A stretch of DNA of 64,000 nt from positions 1,344,833 to 1,408,832 of the forward strand of contig CACRXP010000035.1 of NCBI GenBank assembly GCA_902702965.1, written 5' to 3'. Shown here one piece after another: positions 42,065 through 53,900 of this stretch (its first letter is position 1; every line of letters starts with the position of its first letter). The position numbers were made by a program, and so were the translations under genes. The stretch comes from Spirometra erinaceieuropaei. Lineage: Eukaryota; Platyhelminthes; Cestoda; Diphyllobothriidea; Diphyllobothriidae. Below the pieces are notes generated by a model that saw nothing but the letters and a program-made list of their open reading frames with translations, was not told the origin of the DNA and ran no database searches.

Positions 42065-42360
42065 TCGGTTAGATTAACCTAGACAACTCTCCTGGATCCC
42101 GTGGGACTCCTGCGTTGATACCTAAGGAACTATCGTCGAAGCTGACAAAGCCTCTTCCTACTCTCCTTTAGTTGTCACTGAGAACAGGTAGACTGTCTTC
42201 ACAGTGAAAGACAAACAACCTCGTTACCTTATACAAGGAAGATAGCAGAATAGCTGCAAGCGGCTTCAGGCCCATTAGCTGACATGCCTCTCAAGCCAAA
42301 ACAAAAAGTGCTATAAGGCAATTCTGCGAAGAAAACAGCATCTTACAGTATTTCAGTATG
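42065..42360 (+). pseudogene. Decayed LINE reverse transcriptase fragment
   Basis: Read with stops and frame changes, it gives SPGSRGTPALIPKELSSKLT, then a KTNNLVTLYKED-like block and SGFRPIS. These track SPGPDDIPPKLLKELAAELA, RITPLHKGG and NNYRPIS of the intact LINE ORF2. It is an inactive relic. Confidence 0.65.
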
Positions 42361-42450
42361 AATAGGACTCTAGAACGCATAATGCCACATGACACGGGTA
42401 ACGAACCAGAGGTTCCGACGCGCGTGATGCGGCGAAAGTTAATACGCGCA

Positions 42451-42519
42451 GTCGTGGCTCATTGCGACCGAAAATGGGGCGTCCTGGCTCATTGCGGCCG
42501 AAAATCGGACGTCCTGTCT
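42451..42519. repeat. Short 30-bp tandem repeat (about 2.3 units)
   Basis: Units begin GTCGTGGCTCATTGCGACCG and GTCCTGGCTCATTGCGGCCG, followed by a partial GTCCTGTCTC. Confidence 0.75.
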
Positions 42520-43239
42520 CAAGCGTGATAGGGTGGCTTTGCGTTCGCGATCGCCTTGTATGCTGGCGCGGGTGACTCAGCTGTTGAATGACAAGGAAAG
42601 CGCCTTAAAAAGGAGCCATGGACAGGCTGCTGGTGGAGCCATACTATGATCTCCCGGAATGAGTCGTGGAGGCGACGTCCCTGCAGCTCTTCGAGGAAGT
42701 CTAAGACGATAACTAGGGTCTCCTGTATTCCCTCGACAGTCCGTATCTGAGCCAAATACGCCGCGAACCCCATAATTGGTAAAAAAAAACAATACTTTCT
42801 AAATCATGGGAGTACAATTGAATGGCGACGGCATTCATTGTTCATGTACAGCAGTATTGAACGAATGAGCATGTAATCAATATGGTTTTCAAAGGTGCTG
42901 CCTATTATACTTATCAGAAATGAGATAAACTGAAAACTAAAAATGCTTTTTTAGCTTTCCTCACCATCTTTCAGCTGAGAAACTCCTAACGTGCTTAAAC
43001 TTATTGTCGCCGACCATGAGCGTCGGTACTACGATATAACTTAAAGGGACACGGTTTCAAATAGATTGACATGTACATTTTTTTCCGTACAATCTGCGCT
43101 TATGAACATAAGAGAAAAGTTTATCCCCTACACAAATCCAGGGAACCTGGGAAGAGTAAAAAATTATTATGCTTGGCGGGTGCCCAAACTGGACAATGCA
43201 GATGCCACACTGCTAGATCAAATAAAAGCTGTCATTCGA
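42519..43239. other. Unassigned stretch with an 84-codon minus-strand frame
   Basis: The frame 42519-42773 (minus) encodes an acidic/hydrophobic peptide including VLDFLEELQGRRLHDSFREI. I do not recognise it. It could be a fragment of a mobile-element protein. Confidence 0.25.
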
Positions 43240-43765
43240 ATAAAGTGAAAATGTCCAACCTACAAGTTTTGCGACCATGTGTATGTTTTACAGCACACAT
43301 ACCTCGAAAGAAAAGGTGTCGTCTACAAAATCCCGTGTTCTAGTTGTGATGCCGTTTATTGTGGCCAAACTGAGAAAGCTGTCTTAACCCGTATACATGA
43401 GCATAATTTAGCGGTGAAGAGACGCGACCATCTATCCCAGGTGGCCATGCACACACTAGACATTGGGCATAACTTCGCATGGGAGGACACTCGCATTGTT
43501 GGAGCCTGCCAAACAAGAAAAGGCCGCGAATTCCTGGAGGCAATGCACTCAGATGAGGCATGCATCAACCGGCATATCGATTTAGATGCCACAAACAAAA
43601 TCGTTAAGGACAGATTCAAACTGAGTCAGCCAATCCGGAGATGACAACCTTAACCAATCATGGACTCCTTTTGCTAGATTCAGTCTAAAAGTTAATAGTT
43701 TTTGCACACCCGTTGTCTGAAGACGAGCTGGGGAACCAGTCTCGACAATTCAATAAAATTTTGCT
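43240..43765 (+). mobile_element. Penelope-like element 3' fragment (GIY-YIG endonuclease)
   Basis: The frame ending at 43644 encodes VVYKIPCSSCDAVYCGQTEK, TRIHEHNLAVKRRD, HTLDIGHNFAWEDTRIVG and NRHIDLDAT. This is the GIY-YIG endonuclease that follows the reverse transcriptase in Penelope-like elements and cleaves target DNA. No reverse transcriptase is seen upstream, so the copy is 5'-truncated. It ends with CTGAAGACGAGCTGGGGAACC and CAATTCAATAAAATTTTGC, a typical stem-and-tail 3' end. Confidence 0.85.
43279..43644 (+). CDS. GIY-YIG endonuclease domain of a Penelope-like element
   Basis: It is open for 121 codons, and the first residues may belong to the preceding linker. GIY-YIG appears as VYKIP and VYCGQT, with the downstream Arg-containing TRIHEH. 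The frame is intact over the domain, but the element lacks its polymerase, so the copy is not autonomous. Confidence 0.82.
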   Translation: MYVLQHTYLERKGVVYKIPCSSCDAVYCGQTEKAVLTRIHEHNLAVKRRDHLSQVAMHTLDIGHNFAWEDTRIVGACQTRKGREFLEAMHSDEACINRHIDLDATNKIVKDRFKLSQPIRR

Positions 43766-44637
43766 GTTTCCCAAAGAACTTCACCATTCTAATTATATTT
43801 CTTGGGATGCCTGTTTTTCAATTTATACGTATACTTAATTTTTGTACAACTCAAAATAAACAAAATCAAAATAGCAATTAAAGCCTGATACACGACTTGG
43901 TATTCCAAATCGTTTCTTTTTTGGAAAGAAGTCGTTACATTGTTTCGCACATTATTACAGCCCCACCATCTTATATGGTGCAAACGAGTTAACCGCTCAG
44001 GCACCAAATCAACCCACCCTGACTAATTTCAAAACAGACGCTGTGAGTCGTCACGAAGTTATGATAGAAGCAAGATGGCGGTAGTCCCGTTAACGAACTT
44101 ACAATTATAGAAATATTTTGTCGGCCAAGGATAAGAACGAATTAGAAACTTTAATTCAGACAAGCAGCATGTCATTGAGGCATGCCTGGACGATAATGTT
44201 GAGGTACAATGCTTATTTTACTCATTTTTCACATTTTTACCATATACAAGCAGCCAAGACAGTCCGATTAACTTTCCTATTATTTGTTTGCGATTAATTA
44301 TTTCACCCCTTCCACTCCCTTATTTCTGTCATTTTCGTCGGTTTATCGCAGGTTTTGTCTACTAACTCATCGGAAATTCGACAATTCATCTTCCACTCCT
44401 CAAATTATAAAATGTAAGATTAACTGCGGACCTGACTGTGCGTCGCCCAGGTTACGTAACATTACAGAATCACAGCGGATATCACGAAAATATAGTGTTA
44501 GATGCGAACTAAACAATAAAGATTAATTATGCTAACCTTGACCTTGAAAATGGCCTTAAAAACCATGATTACAGCGTGGTCACTATTCGTAATTTCCTTC
44601 AAGCGATAGCACCACTTACGACAACGAGGAAATTCCC
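43766..44637. other. Upstream flank of the NEK-like gene
   Basis: AT-rich sequence with no recognised gene or repeat. The promoter of the NEK-like gene should lie here or further upstream, but I see no convincing core element. Confidence 0.35.
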
Positions 44638-44976
44638 ATGGCTGACCAGCTTAAAATAATCAAACAATATATGTGCGATTTTCGGTACGAGATTGTCAGT
44701 GTTCAACAGAAAAAAGAAAACTGTTTATGCTATCTTGTCAAGGAGTCCAATGATAAAGACAAGATGATGTTTGACATATTTTTGACTAACTCAGGTTTTT
44801 TATACAGACTACGAACAGTCAAACTTCAGTGCATTAAACATGCCAGTCCCAAACATATCGCGTCCACTACAAATAGACTAAAGGCACTGTCGCATCTCGT
44901 TCATTCGCATGTACTCCAACCGCTGAATTATTTCATCGAAAATGAAACTCTCTTCACTGTATACGACTATTGCGAT
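44638..44976 (+). CDS. Pseudokinase exon 1 (N-lobe)
   Basis: It starts with ATG at 44638 (MADQLKII) and ends in phase 0 after VYDYCD at a GTAGGT donor. Where a kinase has GxGxxG, this reads VQQKKEN. RTVKLQ could supply the VAIK lysine. LSHLVHSHVLQPLNYF corresponds to the helix C to beta-4 segment (MKHPNIVQY in NEKs). Confidence 0.82.
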
Positions 44977-47900
44977 GTAGGTCACATTTTGTTCAAGAAA
45001 ATATGTATTAAATTCTTTCCTCGGCGTGCCTTCTTGTCGCACATGCAACATTGCCAGAAAACGTATATGGCGAATACCACAGTAATTACAGATGATTCAG
45101 CAATACATAGTAGAATTCCACAGGATGGAAGATAATCTTCTGTGTCATTAACCTTCCCTAAAGTCCTCGAACAAAAACAAATCGTAATCGGCAGTGTTTT
45201 TAAGCCATTTCCGATTGTGAATCTTACCCAAAAAGCTTAATTTTACCCGTTGGTATGCGCGTGCGTACGTTGTAGCGGTTCTCTCGGCAGATTGATGCAA
45301 ACTGTCGTTTTTTATTTTCAATGAACATACTATGGTCACAAGCGCTGTTTTAAGCTTCCTCAGAAAAATAAATAAACTTGAATTTTTGGGAATAACTCGG
45401 GTTTATTTGCCTAAATACAAATCACTAAGTCGTTAAAGGCTAAACTACTAAGAATATATACTTAATAGTTTAGGCTTCAAGAACTTTGCGATTTCTATTT
45501 AAGTAATTATCAAAGAATGTGAATTGACCGATCTTATCAAGTACTAGCCGAAATTCTGGAAGGCGTTTTCAATTACGATGGATTACTTCGGCGGGATTAT
45601 AATGCTGATTATCATAGAGGAAAACCATAGAATACTTCGGACTTCCCACGATGTCAGCTTTTGAATCCACTTACTTTCGGCCTGTAAAAACCATACTCGA
45701 TAATAAAACTGATCATTTTAATATTCTGCATTTTTCACATCTATCTTCAGTGGCTCTAACCATCTAAAATTTTCATCATTTTGTTACTTATTGTGTTACG
45801 AAAAGTGCTAACAAACCATAGACGTGACAACATGTTACAGGCTAAATTCATCTTAGTATACTAAACCACACTCAAAGAGGTATTTTTCACGCGGGAGGTT
45901 TTTGGATTTTGTCGAGCTTAAGGCATTGTTTAGCCGTCGGATGCACTAGTTCCGCGGCTTGCCACAAAAGGTTTTGTTATAATATATAAGCAGTTTTATT
46001 AAATTGCGTTCGTGTTTTTCAGGGTGGCGACCTTTCGACCTTTATCAGCAACATGAGGAAGGCAGGTTCCAAAATAGAAAAGGCGCTGGCCACAAAATGG
46101 ATCATTCAATTACTTCTGGGAATAAACTACATGCACGAACAGGGTATCCTTCACGGAAGCTTAGACTCGAGGTACAGATGAAACGTCTTTTTTGTAGTTA
46201 TATGAAAGAATATTCATCCTCCCGTACCACAGGTGGTCTTGCCGTAAATTCCAGGACAGAGTATATGCCATAAATTTAAACCTGGGGTCTAGCGCAAGGT
46301 CGCATGTAACAAGGGCGTTCAGATTCCCCGTCTTACGTTTCTTTTTTCCAAAATGAGATGCACTTATAATAAGGACTCATCTAAAAACTTTTTACCATAA
46401 GTCTTTTTCGCCTGCATTTTATATTCCTAACATTGTAAAATTATTAGGTTAGGCATAACGTCCGGACGTGCGTTTATACTATTTTTAAATCTTAAACAGT
46501 TGCATCTTTGCCATCATTATGGCAAAATGCGGGCACCGATGTCAAAATCTGGGGATCAAGTTGTTATTTCAATTGACCTCGTGCATAATTCATCCAACTA
46601 AAGTAAATTCCTTATAAAACTAACTTAGTGATGAAAATGTCTCTCAACTTAATACTCTTATTTGCCACCTAGGTGCATCTTAATAAAAGATAAAATGATT
46701 AAAATCGGAACTTTCGAAGGCGCATTACAAACCGTTTCCCTGAAGGATCATCTCCCAAACCCTCCTTATTATTCGAGCCCAGAAGTGCTCCGACAACAGA
46801 AGTACACCGAAAAATCGGACATTTGGTAAACATAAATATTTTTGAGCATACACATCTTACTGACAACTATGTTATGAATATATGCACACCTTGAAACCCA
46901 CATAAAGTCATCAGAAGAAGTTAAAACTTGTTCGTCCTTGTTTTTTCCCGCAAGCAATAAACTCAATCTACCGACACAATGACATTCGGAGCAAGACGAA
47001 TTCGAGAGCTCTGATATCTTAGGTCTCATTATCATTTTGTTAAAGCCAAATTAAATATGGTTCGGTATGATTTAGATGTAAGTGTTAAGCATGCGACTTC
47101 TGGAGGGGTAAACGTAATTCGGGCGGTACACAACTACACATAGGCTTGATGTGACTTTGTTGGAAAAAACCTGTGTCACTTTTTTTGCATTAAACGCTGC
47201 TTTATGACATAATTTCTTGTTCCTGTCGGAACTTCCCAAATATCGTCTTCTTACTTGACAATCTGCCCCTAATTTTTATTCAGACGCCTTTTAAAACAGA
47301 CGTTTGAACTGTAGCGGAACACTCGACCCTAAGTACTTTAGCTCGCCTCTTCAGTAGTAGTGAGTCAACGCTGTAGCTCCTCAAGTTGACCTGTTGGGTT
47401 TGCTGTGCTTTTGTCCACCGGGTTCGACTTCTCCTATTTAAAGCAGATTTCAGTATAAGACGATGGTTGAGAGAAAATAACGGCTACAACCACTTTGCAC
47501 TGCTTACGTCCGCCGGATTTTGCTTCTCTATAAGAATATAGCCTTTGATGACAGATAAGAGTAAAATATTTATACAAATTGCATCCTAAAGTTTAAGCAC
47601 TGTTTATACAAACGTTTGCAGTAGTAAGGCGAGGCAAGTAAATAGCGCAAAATTAGGTTGATTTTTTACATTCTATAACTTACTGATCAACTTTATTTTT
47701 TTATGGTGACTTTAACAGGTCCCTGGGCATAATCATGTACGAAATGTGTACGACGAACAGGGCTTTTGATGGGCCAAATGTAATTGGCCTCATGTGGAAT
47801 ATTCTAGAAGGCCCGTCACCACTTCTAACAGGTGACTGGCCTCAGCAGCTTCAACAACTCTTTGACAAGTGAGTGTCAATCAATTTGTTCTTTACGGAAG

Positions 47901-50900
47901 TCTCGATTATTGGCCACTTTTCCTATCCATTAAGCGGTGTAGTCTAAATCAAGAAAGAAGGTATAAGGGAACCATTATTTGCTTACTCGTAGACTGAAAA
48001 ATGCGGCCGAAGGTCAGCCGGACTGGCATTATTTGGCAAAATGCCATGTTTTTAAGATAGGCGCGAATATCGTCAAATTTATAATCTAATGTGTCACGCT
48101 TAAGCTGAATTGCATCACTTTAAAGAACAAAGAAACAAATGAAAACTGCGACGAAATTTGAATAACTTCAGAAAGGTTTGCGTACTATCTTCCTTGAAGA
48201 AGGCACGATCGCTGGGACCAGACGTTTTGGATTCCTGCTCGAACCAAGTCATGAGCCCTAACTGAACCTGGACACACCTCACAAGAATTAGAATTACCAC
48301 GTATTCTTGAACTCCATCGAAATAGTCAACAAGTAGGGACCGTCTGCATTGTTGGCTTGGATGCTGCGTTCGAAATCGCTCGCCTTTAATTTCCCTCGTC
48401 GAATAATGGAGCTGGATGGCTTGCTGATAAAAATATTCACTATGATTAGGGCTTCCTATCGTTCTATCACCGGCCGAGATCTGCTGCTTAGCAGTCTCTC
48501 CTAAGATTGTGTATTCTTCCTTGCCTGCTGTAATTTTGTGTGCCGTTGTCCATTTTCTTTGACTACGTCACTGTCTGTGGCTTCGGAATGAGTCCACGAT
48601 GATTCGACGTTTTATAACCCGTCTGCAGACCTCGACTACGCTGATGATATTATCCTGCTAGCATTAAGTTATAACGAGGTACATAATATGGCATCGGGGT
48701 GAATGGGTTGGCCATTATGAGTGCTGGAAAGAACGGATCAATGACTAACAGTCTGGAAAGTGGACTGTTTCAAACATTTTGCTGCGAAATCTTTACCAAA
48801 TGGATTGGGTAAGAACATTGATCTCGAAATTTATGTTTTTCTCTGGGTTTTTGCAAGACCTGGGGAGTGCATATGAGTCTTGAAGATGTCGCTATCGTTA
48901 TTAAGGTCCTCATGTAAGGGGAATTAGTCCCGTTATTCTTCCCATACAATTGTATGTGCTAGTTTGTGCGTGTGTTGGCTTTGAACGTAAACTGGAAGTG
49001 TTTTATCACGGCTACTTGAGAACGATCCTTCGAGTTAAGTACACCGATTCCGTAACAAAAGGAAAAGTCCATACTTACAGCGACAGTTCCTCCAAGAAAG
49101 AAGACCGAAGTGGTTTGGGCAGGTTTCCCAAGTTCAGTGCTGCTGGGGACATCGAAGAAGATCACAACTCTAAACCCGACCCAACACGGTCTGTTAGGAC
49201 GTGGAGGAGGTTTTTGAACATGCGATATTCGGTCTCCGTTACCGGGCAAGAGGCTTGGCTGAAATCTCCAGAGCTACCACTTCGGAAGGTCACACATGGA
49301 AAGGCAAAGTCCGGAAACGAGGGAAACCCGTTTGGGTTTACTAAGACATCTAATGTTGGCCTAACTTAAAGAATTCTAGGTTGACTGCGAAATACTTACC
49401 CTCAGCAGTACTCGAACCATAAAAAAGTAAAAAATTGCAGGATCTTTCTTCACTACTAGAATTACAAGTAAATGGAAATCTTTTTCATTGAAAAATGTGC
49501 AGAAAACATATAAAAAACTCGGACACAAATCAGTATTTTTCTCTCTTTTTCTGACCTGCGAAGAATTTTCGCAAAGAATCCGCACGACCGACCGTCAGCT
49601 GCTCAGCTTTTGCGTTTTCCATTCATCAAAGGCCAAACTGAGGTAGGATTTTAGTCTTTTCGTTCGTTCGTTTGCTAAAAACATCTCTAATTTTAGACGG
49701 GTGACATTCTTATAGAGAGTACAGCTGTCAGTAAATCCTTGACAGCTGGAGAGTGCAGTTATGATTTACAAATGGAACATCGAAAAGTGGATTTAAATGC
49801 TTGCGATCTCGGGCAATAAATACAAATTCCCCAGTTTACATTCCTTCAAATTACTTCTTCGGATTTCACCAGTAAACCGCGTTTGACGTTGGCCAATGAT
49901 GCATAGTAAAAAGATTAGCAGATTGCTTCCGAACTCACCTATGTTTCGGCCTGAGAATATAATTCTGATACTTGAGGTGCACCCATAGATTGTTTATTTT
50001 TAAAATTTATACCTGGTCTTCTCATGTATTCAAATACGCATGTTCGGTGAGATCGTGAACCATATCCACCAATGACGACTTCTTCGTATACTTACAAAAT
50101 TTGTGAGTTGTAAAGAATACTGTTCAAAAATTTGGTCTGCAATAGACCAAGCAAGTCAGCAGAGCTTGTAAGAAGGTACCAGAGCGATCATCTGCAAGTG
50201 GGGAACAGCAAATCCGTTTGACACTGCCGTCCACTGGACATTCCAACCGACAACCCTTGTTCCTGTACGCGGGCGTGCGCGGCACGCGCAGACAGGTCGT
50301 CCATCTTTATGAGCCACTACGCGTGATCACGCTCCCGCTCTTCTTGTCTTGACACGAGACAGAGTAGGTGATGCGGGAGGGAGTACGGTAGATGCGGCGC
50401 AAGCCTGCTAACACTATGGACGAATTCGCACGTAAGTCGCTATCTCTACAACCACTATGCCGTGGGACAAACAGTAGGTATCATCGTTTGCGATGGTTGA
50501 ACTGTAGATGTTAGGGGGGTGGAAGATATTCCCCGCATCCTCTTTCGGGATTTTTGCCGCCAACCCCATGGTGTGCTAAATAGTCAAAGTCCCCTGTACG
50601 TACTCCTTGCGGCTTATTCGTTCCTATTTTCCTCACCTGTCCCCAGGCAGCCCTACCGACCTGTGACTGTTTTATTCTTTGCTGCTTTTACCAGATTCTG
50701 CTCAATCGTCTTGAGTCTATGGTACAAAATCCAAAAGCAGTTGCCGAGGCGATTTCCCGGTAGGTCCTCTGCCTGCCTTACTCACACAGCATTCTGAAAG
50801 CGAAATGAAGCGGGCAGAAACCGCGCTGATTAAGCAGTCCGCTTCGGCCGAAAGGGCAACGGACGAGGGCAGTCCAGTAGTGGACAATCAGAGGTGAGAA

Positions 50901-53900
50901 GTTCTGGGGGGGGGGGGTAAAAGTGGAGCAGCAGGTGCAGCTGCTTACTTCAATCATTTTCGAAACATTGGCTCTTTCTTTTCCCTAGACAAATCGCTGA
51001 CGGCGCAAAGGGAGAGGAGAAGGAGGAGGAGAAGGAGAAGATCGCTGAACTAGATAAAGAGCATGTAAGTCTCAAAAGAAAAATTCCCCCAGTATGAACA
51101 GGACAGCAATTTGAGACAACAGACTTATCCCTGTAGCTTTAGTCGCAGGCAGATTCTACGTACTACGTCCTTTAAGCGCGACCAGGAATGAAATTAGGAG
51201 TTGTATGCCAGTACAGAGAGCAGGCTGAATGGAGATGAGGTTGGAGCAAGTTGGCAGCCGGACGAGGGTGCACGCCAGGTGCCAAAAATGCAAGCGGTCG
51301 AGTACCAGTGAGGCAGATATCAGCGCGCTTTGAGTGGGGCATGTCTAAAATCCGCCTTGAAGTTGCTTGATTGATTTGGATAACTGTGATTGGCTGAGGG
51401 CCAGCCTGCCACTGGTACTCGCGTGTAGGTACGTGCGAGTGGTACAGGGTTGCAGACTCTTGTCTGAATGAACATCTCCCTCTGACCCGGCTAATATAAA
51501 GTGTGTGACCGTGGGCGTTAGTAGCAATCACGATAACGCTGAGAATTACAGGGATTGGGATGTTTGGGTAGAGGAGGGTGGAGTGGACGAGAAGGAAAAT
51601 AAAGGATGTGGTGAGAGGGTATTAACAAGACAACAGATAAACCACTAGAGCAAGCAGACAAGAAGCAGGGCAGAAGTAATAAAGATTAAAAGTTGGAATT
51701 AAAGACACAAGAGACCTATGAAAAAAAGAAATAAAAGTGGTTCAAGGACAAGATAACAAAAAAGTTGAACGGCTGAATCTGGGGCAAAATAAGACTGGGA
51801 AGGAATGTGAAAAAGGAAATTGATGGAAAGAATGAGAGGGGGAATGGCTACCTCTACTACCGTTCCAAAAAAATTAACAACAAGACCGACTACATTTTAG
51901 GGTTTTTGTAATCTCAGAACGTCTCTTTTGGATTTTCAAAGGCGTTGCCTGTAGAAGACCCAAAAAAGAATCGCTCGGAGGCTTTTTATTCCTGCTTTTC
52001 AAAAAGGGTTGCAGAAATCTAAGAGCTTTACACAAAGGTAGTTATATAGTAATGATTATCTGTGCTTTTGAAGATCATTGGCCTACTATGACCCCTTGAA
52101 CTGCAAGGTCGGAAACAGAGTGCCGGATGTGAACCGACCTAGATCGTGCTAATTTTCCGTCTAATATTCCAAGCATCATGCAGCATGGGGACAGCTGTTA
52201 CTTGTGGGTATTTTGATGACTTCATACAATCTTCTGCCTCGAGCTTTTAGGGTACACTACACGACAGCGAATTAAGGTGCCTCAAAAATACACTAAAATG
52301 AGTATAATATGGTCATCGCAGGAGAACAAAAATTATAAATAATACATGACGAAATAGTAAAGAAGACTCGGATGTTCGTAGTTTGACTCAGGATAGATCT
52401 GCTTTACGCCTAATAACCTGGCAGGGAGGACTCTTTCTAAATCTAAGGTGGCAATGTTTTTGAGAAAACAAAACGTTTTATTACGCTTTTCATGGCCTTT
52501 CATTTATTTACATTTTGCTCTTCTTGAGGGCTTCTCTTCGTGAAATGGGAGAACCTCTCTAAGGAAACCGTCAGCATAGATGTTTTGACAGATTTTGAAT
52601 AATTCATATTGACCCAACTGTGAAAAACTCGGCTACCCGGTGAGATTAAAACCTACGTTGTAAGGGGAAGGCTTTAGTACGGCCAACGCTCTAACCACAT
52701 GAGATACAAGGCCCGCCGACAACAGCTTGAAATTGTTGATGAAACCATTAATGATAAAACGTTCCTCGAGTGTAGCCGTGTGTCCGTAAATAACTCAAGA
52801 TTATAACTGCCTTTACAGCTGACCCCATTTTAAGCAAGTCCCCTCTGCAATATAAACCTTTGAAGTGATCAGACTAACGCCAGAGATACCTATGGGATTA
52901 ACAACAGTTCCTTTGCGGTATTACTTTTAATGTGACTTGCATATTTATAATCATCCATTCGACTTTTATTCATCTAGTTTTTAATACTTAGACTTCAGTA
53001 GTCTCGGGAAACCCTGAGCAGCCGCTTCTACTGCCACAAAGCTTGGGCCTTTTATTCTTGCATTAGCGATGGTTAACACTCGGGGAGGTTTGTGTTGAAA
53101 TCAAAAAACAAAAATTCACCTGGTTTATTTGAATGGCTTGTGGGTTTCTTGCTTGCCTTGTTTAATTTCCGAGGAAACTGATGCGCGAACTTGGAGCAAA
53201 TCTTTCGAAAAAGACCTTTTCAGGCACGGTCCGAATTTTGATATGAATATTTGAGTTGAAATCCATCAGCTACTGCGGAATAACCGCGTAATGTTCACAA
53301 ACCGCCAACAGGCAGCCAGTAGTATATGATTGTGTAATCATTTTGCCGTACTTACAACACAGGTATTAGCTAAAAGACCAGACACGCGTGTTTCGCCGAT
53401 CGTGTGCTGCTGCCTGGCGCAGCTGCGATGGTTTCTTGTTTGCATGGTCAATAGACTTGAAGTTATGTGTGATAAGACCAATACTTACTCGTTGAGACAT
53501 CCACTTGATATTATACTTTGGCTAGATCCTATTTCATAGCCATACCTGTTAGTGGTTAGGGGTCGGGGTTGGGAGTTGGGGTTAGGGAGTAAGGTTAGTG
53601 GTAAGGGGTTGGGGTTACGGTTCGAGATTGGGCTGGTGCTTGTCTACTGCTGTTTCGGCTACGAAATAAGATCCGACCTAGACTTTTGCTGTTCTAGATG
53701 AACAAATTGCAACAGAGAGGCCGCTGGTCCATAAACTTTTTTCTTCTACAAACCGCTTCCTTTCGCGAACAAAACTTCAGTTTCTGCACACTTCGGTGTA
53801 CAACAAACGCAAGAAGTGATTTTCACTACCGTCCGAAGGAAACACAGTGTTAAACTGAGTGGGCATTTGTTTAAATTGAAGGACAATCGTTCTACATATA

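Noticed and set aside
42451..42519. CRISPR-like array
   Set aside because: There are only 2.3 contiguous 30-bp units with no spacers, in a eukaryotic context. It is an ordinary short tandem repeat.
48190..48250. Additional hammerhead-like motif on the minus strand (CTCATGA ... AAAACGTC)
   Set aside because: Both core boxes are altered and no helix II is convincing. It may be an old Penelope-like end, but it is too decayed to annotate as a ribozyme.
51951..52032. Terminal pseudokinase exon ending in TAA (VEDPKKNRSEAFYSCFSKRV)
   Set aside because: It is possible as an alternative end, but the long set of phase-compatible exons downstream favours reading through by another splice choice. It is kept as an isoform question in the findings.
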